NCBI GenBank assembly: GCA_017615545.1
Contig: JAFZZY010000009.1
Location: 1 to 47,269 of the forward strand
Length of the DNA stretch: 47,269 nucleotides
Direction: 5' to 3'
From: Lachnospiraceae bacterium
GTDB taxonomy: Bacteria > Bacillota > Clostridia > Lachnospirales > Lachnospiraceae
The notes under the pieces were generated by a model. It made no database searches, was not told the DNA's origin, and worked only from the letters and a program-made list of their open reading frames with translations. Position 1 is the first letter of the stretch. Every line of letters starts with the position of its first letter. The position numbers and the translations under genes were made by a program. Positions 43,790 through 47,269 of this stretch are shown here, piece by piece.

Positions 43790-46700
43790 TTACTTTCCGC
43801 CGGCGGTCTTCAGTACCATGTCACCGGTCGCTTTTGCGTAGCCTTCGGCTCCGTAGCCCATGTCGTCCAAAACGTTGTAGACATCGCCCATGTCACAGCC
43901 GATGTGTCCATCCTTGGGACCATTGATCGCGCGCTCGATCAGAGCGTGCATGGTCATCTCGTCCTCGGTGATGGCGTTCGGATTACCCTCGATCATCAGT
44001 TCCTTATTACGAGGAAGGGAGGTTCGGTTGCTCTGCTTGACGCCGTTGCGGAAGCCTTCGAAGTACTCATTGCAGGCCTTCTTGATCAGGCTGCGCTGAG
44101 CCTCGCTTCCCGGCGGATGCTTCGCGGCTTCGGCCAGGAGGGCCTTCGCCTCGTCGATGTGCATCTGAACCTTGTGCGTCGTTACCTTAGCGTTCCACTC
44201 TGCATACTCCAATTTGAGCTTGTGGCCCTCAGGACTGAGCATTCGGTCTACCTGCAGGTATTTCTCGCTTGCGTGCTGGTTTGCGCCCGCTACGACGTTA
44301 TAATCGTATTTCTTGCAGGTTTCCAGAGCGGTTTTCAGATCGGTGGTCTTCTGGCCCGTGATCTGCTCGTGGACTTCGAATGCAACTTCATTCGCCTGAA
44401 CGGTATCGCGGATCTCGATGTCGCCCCTCGCGCCGCGCCTCTGGTAGCCGGTGAGGTCTGTATCCACGGCGTTGGTCCGGCCGGTCTTCAGCTTCAGCTC
44501 GGTATTGCCCGATACGCTCTTGAAATAGATGTCCTCCTCAGGGATTCCGGTCGCCTTCGAAATACGCTTCACGGATCCTGCCTTGATCGCGGTGTCCTTA
44601 CCGCCCCAGTATTCGTTGTACTTCATACGAAGCTCCGTCGCGTTGAAATCGTGCAGATTCTTGAGCTGCTGCTTCGCGTAGTAGTTTCCGCGTACTTCCT
44701 TATACATCGCCTCCAGTTTCGCGGCATTCTCCGCGCTGGGGTAGAGTTTGTTCTGGTTGTATGCCCGTTCGAGATCCTTCACCAACTCGAGACCCTCGCG
44801 GCTCGCCTTTACGAATTCATCGGAGAGTTGCGATGCCTTACCGCTCTGGCGCGTCTTCCGCAGCAGGCGGTCGACGTTGTTTTCGGCCTTCGTGCGGAGA
44901 TTGCCCAGTTCGGCGTTTGCCTTCTGAACGCCGCGCGTGCTACCGGAGTTGCTGAAGTTATCCTTCGCGTGTGCCGGATTTTCGACATTTCCGCGGCCGT
45001 TCGTGCCGACAGTCGCCTTCGGTCCCTTACCCAACGAGAACTTCATGTTGAAGCCCTGAACCTTCGCCGCGTAGTTGAGGTAAGCCTTCTCGACGCTCTT
45101 GAGGAACGGGATCTTCGCGGTCAATTTACCCCAGGCCTTTCCGGCGAGCCAGCCCAGGACCTTCTCGCCTGCATAGGCAAAAACGAACGGTTTCGCGCCG
45201 GCCCACATCAGTCCGGTCACGGTCTCTTCGCCGTTATCCCAGGCCTGCTTCATGTTGTACGGGATTCGGATGAAATCCATGGTCCAGAATGCGACCTCGG
45301 ACAGGCCGACGGTCGTGAACCCGAGGAGGAGTCGTCCCGAGAGGCCTGCGCTCTCCTCGATCTCATTGGCCGATTTCGCCATCTCGGCGTAGAAGCACCA
45401 GATGTACTCGCCGATGCTCATGTCCGAAGTAGGGGTCGCATTCGCGCCGACGATATCACCGCGCAGGAAGCCGTTGTAGACCTCCATCAGGTAGAATACC
45501 GTAGACTCGTCGAAACCGTACTCTTCGTTAAACCCGTAGAGCTGGTCGCCCGCCAGGCGGTAGACCGGTCCGAGGTTCTGCATATAATTATTCCAAATGT
45601 TCTCACGTAGCGTCTCCAGGCCCTCACGCAGGCGCTCGTCGCGCTCACGCTCCTCCGCGCTGAGCATGCCGTACTCATCGTAACGGCTGGGCTGGCTCAG
45701 CAGCAGGACTTCCTTCGAACACTCGTATTCGCGGTCTTCCACGGCGCCCTTCACCGTAAGCACTGCCTGGATCCGGCGCGGCGCGTCGAGCACCGCCTTC
45801 GAGCACTGCAGGGAAACGACCAGGGAGCCATCCTCCAGGATCTCGGGATCGGACTCGCCCGCATCGATCGCGATGCCGAGCGCCTTTACGATCTCCTCGT
45901 CCTCCTCGCGGACCGCATGCACCGAAAAACCGGTGAGCAGCGGCGCGTAGACATGCACCCTCTCATTCTCCTTATCGCACTCCAGCACGCGGACCGTCGT
46001 CAGGGTCTTCGCGATCTTATAATCGGTCTTCTGGCGCTGGGTGAATGGCTTCGTCTTTCCTTCATCGGTCGGGATCAGACAGCAGTCGATCTTATCCACT
46101 GCGATCGAGATACCTTCCTTCAGGCGGCCAATGTACAGCTGTTCCTCGAGGTATCGGCCGTCCGTCTGTTCTGCGCGCACGGTCAATGTGTAGTTGTCGA
46201 TGGCAGCCGCCGGGCGGTCATCCATCGGATCCGCCTTCTCTTTTTCTTTGATCACCGCGTAATATGCGCGGGCCAGGTTGGTTCCGAAATCTGCCTCGAT
46301 GGGCTCAACGGATACTTCATATGCATCCTCCGGTTTAACGGAGGCATTGACCTTCAGACCCTCTGCATTCATGCCGAGGACTATGAAATACGGCTTTATC
46401 TCGCCCTTAAATCCCAGCGGGAGCGTGATGTTCGGCTGGTCGAAAACGATCTCCGGCACGGCGAGGACGAACTTCATCCGGTTAGTGAAAGAACCTCCCT
46501 TTCCGCGGTACTGGAACGCGATCTCGGCTTCTTTCTCCTGCGTGTTCGGATCCTGGACCCAGGCACGTGCGGCCTTATACGTTCCGGCGAGCGCCTCCTG
46601 CTCCTGGATGCCCAGGATATTATCCGGGGAGAATATCCTTATGTTCTTCGAAAGATCCGGACGGTCGGTCTCCGTGCCCTGCGGTGATACTTCGACCACG

Positions 46701-47269
46701 CGCGCATACACGACCACGGGCGCTGCCCCCGGGATAATGATGTTTCCGAAGTCCTTATAGATCTTCAGTCTGTACTTCTTCTTTTTCTCTTCGTCGGTCT
46801 CGTTGCGGTCGGGCTTATTCTGGCCCTCAGCTCCGGCACCACCGGCAGAACCACCCGCGGCCCCTGCACCCTCCGGTGCTCCGATCGGTCCATTTCCGCC
46901 TGCGCCTGCCGTTCCGCCGCCGGAAGCTCCTGCGCCTCCCGCTGCTCCACCGGCTCCGCCGCCACCGCCGGCACCGGCAATTCCTCCGACCGTAGCGCCT
47001 ACGATGCCCGCTCCTCCGACCGAAACGATCGTAGGGATCCACGGAACTGACGGCTTCTTACCGCCCTTATCGTCGTCTTTTTCCTCGGATTTATGCTCGC
47101 CGGTCGGGGCAACGATCTCATCATCGATCTCCCCACCGTCGACTTCGCCCGGTTTTTCATCCGCGTCGGAGAAAATGATATCCGTTATACCCGCCGCTTC
47201 CGCCTTCACATCGACATACAGACTGTATCCGACGTAGGATGCGAAGTTATCATACTGAAGCCCGGAGTC
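43790..47269 (-). CDS. Large glycine-rich membrane protein, 5' end outside window
   Basis: At least 1159 residues are encoded. The frame stays open through the right edge; the internal GTG at 47207-47209 lies in plausible coding sequence (GYSLYVDVKAEA), so the true start is outside. Visible parts are an acidic segment, a hydrophobic Gly/Ala-rich run (about 45-125 after that GTG), beta-rich Ig-like regions (about 140-510), helical and hydrophobic segments (about 520-740), then a charged helical C-terminal part (about 750-1139) ending with GDMVLKTAGGK. I recognise no family. A multi-domain polymorphic or surface protein is possible, but no toxin motif is certain and no immunity-like gene lies downstream, only array 4. 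Confidence 0.8.
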   Translation of the reverse strand, partial: DSGLQYDNFASYVGYSLYVDVKAEAAGITDIIFSDADEKPGEVDGGEIDDEIVAPTGEHKSEEKDDDKGGKKPSVPWIPTIVSVGGAGIVGATVGGIAGAGGGGGAGGAAGGAGASGGGTAGAGGNGPIGAPEGAGAAGGSAGGAGAEGQNKPDRNETDEEKKKKYRLKIYKDFGNIIIPGAAPVVVYARVVEVSPQGTETDRPDLSKNIRIFSPDNILGIQEQEALAGTYKAARAWVQDPNTQEKEAEIAFQYRGKGGSFTNRMKFVLAVPEIVFDQPNITLPLGFKGEIKPYFIVLGMNAEGLKVNASVKPEDAYEVSVEPIEADFGTNLARAYYAVIKEKEKADPMDDRPAAAIDNYTLTVRAEQTDGRYLEEQLYIGRLKEGISIAVDKIDCCLIPTDEGKTKPFTQRQKTDYKIAKTLTTVRVLECDKENERVHVYAPLLTGFSVHAVREEDEEIVKALGIAIDAGESDPEILEDGSLVVSLQCSKAVLDAPRRIQAVLTVKGAVEDREYECSKEVLLLSQPSRYDEYGMLSAEERERDERLREGLETLRENIWNNYMQNLGPVYRLAGDQLYGFNEEYGFDESTVFYLMEVYNGFLRGDIVGANATPTSDMSIGEYIWCFYAEMAKSANEIEESAGLSGRLLLGFTTVGLSEVAFWTMDFIRIPYNMKQAWDNGEETVTGLMWAGAKPFVFAYAGEKVLGWLAGKAWGKLTAKIPFLKSVEKAYLNYAAKVQGFNMKFSLGKGPKATVGTNGRGNVENPAHAKDNFSNSGSTRGVQKANAELGNLRTKAENNVDRLLRKTRQSGKASQLSDEFVKASREGLELVKDLERAYNQNKLYPSAENAAKLEAMYKEVRGNYYAKQQLKNLHDFNATELRMKYNEYWGGKDTAIKAGSVKRISKATGIPEEDIYFKSVSGNTELKLKTGRTNAVDTDLTGYQRRGARGDIEIRDTVQANEVAFEVHEQITGQKTTDLKTALETCKKYDYNVVAGANQHASEKYLQVDRMLSPEGHKLKLEYAEWNAKVTTHKVQMHIDEAKALLAEAAKHPPGSEAQRSLIKKACNEYFEGFRNGVKQSNRTSLPRNKELMIEGNPNAITEDEMTMHALIERAINGPKDGHIGCDMGDVYNVLDDMGYGAEGYAKATGDMVLKTAGGK

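Noticed and set aside
43739..45610. 623-residue plus-strand frame opposite the giant protein
   Set aside because: No start signal, low-complexity translation, and the minus-strand frame is longer and has domain-like structure.

Overview
The window is an ordinary chromosomal stretch of a Gram-positive anaerobe, most likely class Clostridia (Bacillota). The signs are strong AGGAGG ribosome sites, sigma-A promoters of the TTGACA/TATAAT type, an ispE-GntR-DUF1934 operon, LytTR-DUF3021 modules, DUF624/DUF5662/DUF6273 proteins, many small zinc-ribbon membrane proteins, and REP doublets of a kind seen in Clostridia. I cannot name the genus. No rRNA, tRNA, CRISPR, prophage or transposase gene is visible.

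Layout. 1-2209: an island with a PD-(D/E)XK-like nuclease-fold protein and an 89-residue conserved protein, bracketed by two halves of one array of 37-nt palindromes. 2235-5836: pgi, then the ispE-GntR-DUF1934 operon. 5963-9075: a zinc-ribbon protein, a DUF624 membrane protein and a divergent membrane-anchored protein. 9122-14584: a seven-gene leftward operon (zinc-ribbon membrane protein, TPM protein, small membrane protein, cyclophilin, GNAT, DUF5662, unknown). 14725-17618: a two-component system with a membrane protein. 17855-24856, rightward: a VWA/zinc-ribbon protein, LytTR, DUF3021, and a heterodimeric ABC exporter. 24927-29861: an operon for two lipoproteins and a 1130-residue secreted SGNH/DUF6273/LRR protein. 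30567-32056: a second LytTR-DUF3021 operon with a clear candidate operator. 32193-35030: PHP phosphatase, thiamine pyrophosphokinase, histidine phosphatase and Nudix genes with REP doublets at the junctions. 35973-38363: phosphoketolase. 38475-40095: two paralogous zinc-ribbon membrane proteins. 40221-43111: an AraC regulator divergent from a GH127 beta-L-arabinofuranosidase. 43790 to the window end: a large glycine-rich protein whose 5' end lies outside.

The most unusual feature is a set of four intergenic arrays (119-374 with 1808-2209; 29919-30472; 35149-35708; 43120-43776). Each has a different sequence, but all share one design: 36-38 nt imperfect palindromes with 7-14 bp arms at near-constant spacing (period 73, 74, 75 and 62 bp), separated by conserved, non-CRISPR spacers. 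One array encloses the nuclease-fold gene. I treat this as the best candidate for an undescribed system.

Other working links: the AraC/GH127 pair and the nearby strongly promoted phosphoketolase would suit growth on plant arabinosides; the GntR protein and a LytTR protein each have a plausible autoregulatory site at their own promoter.
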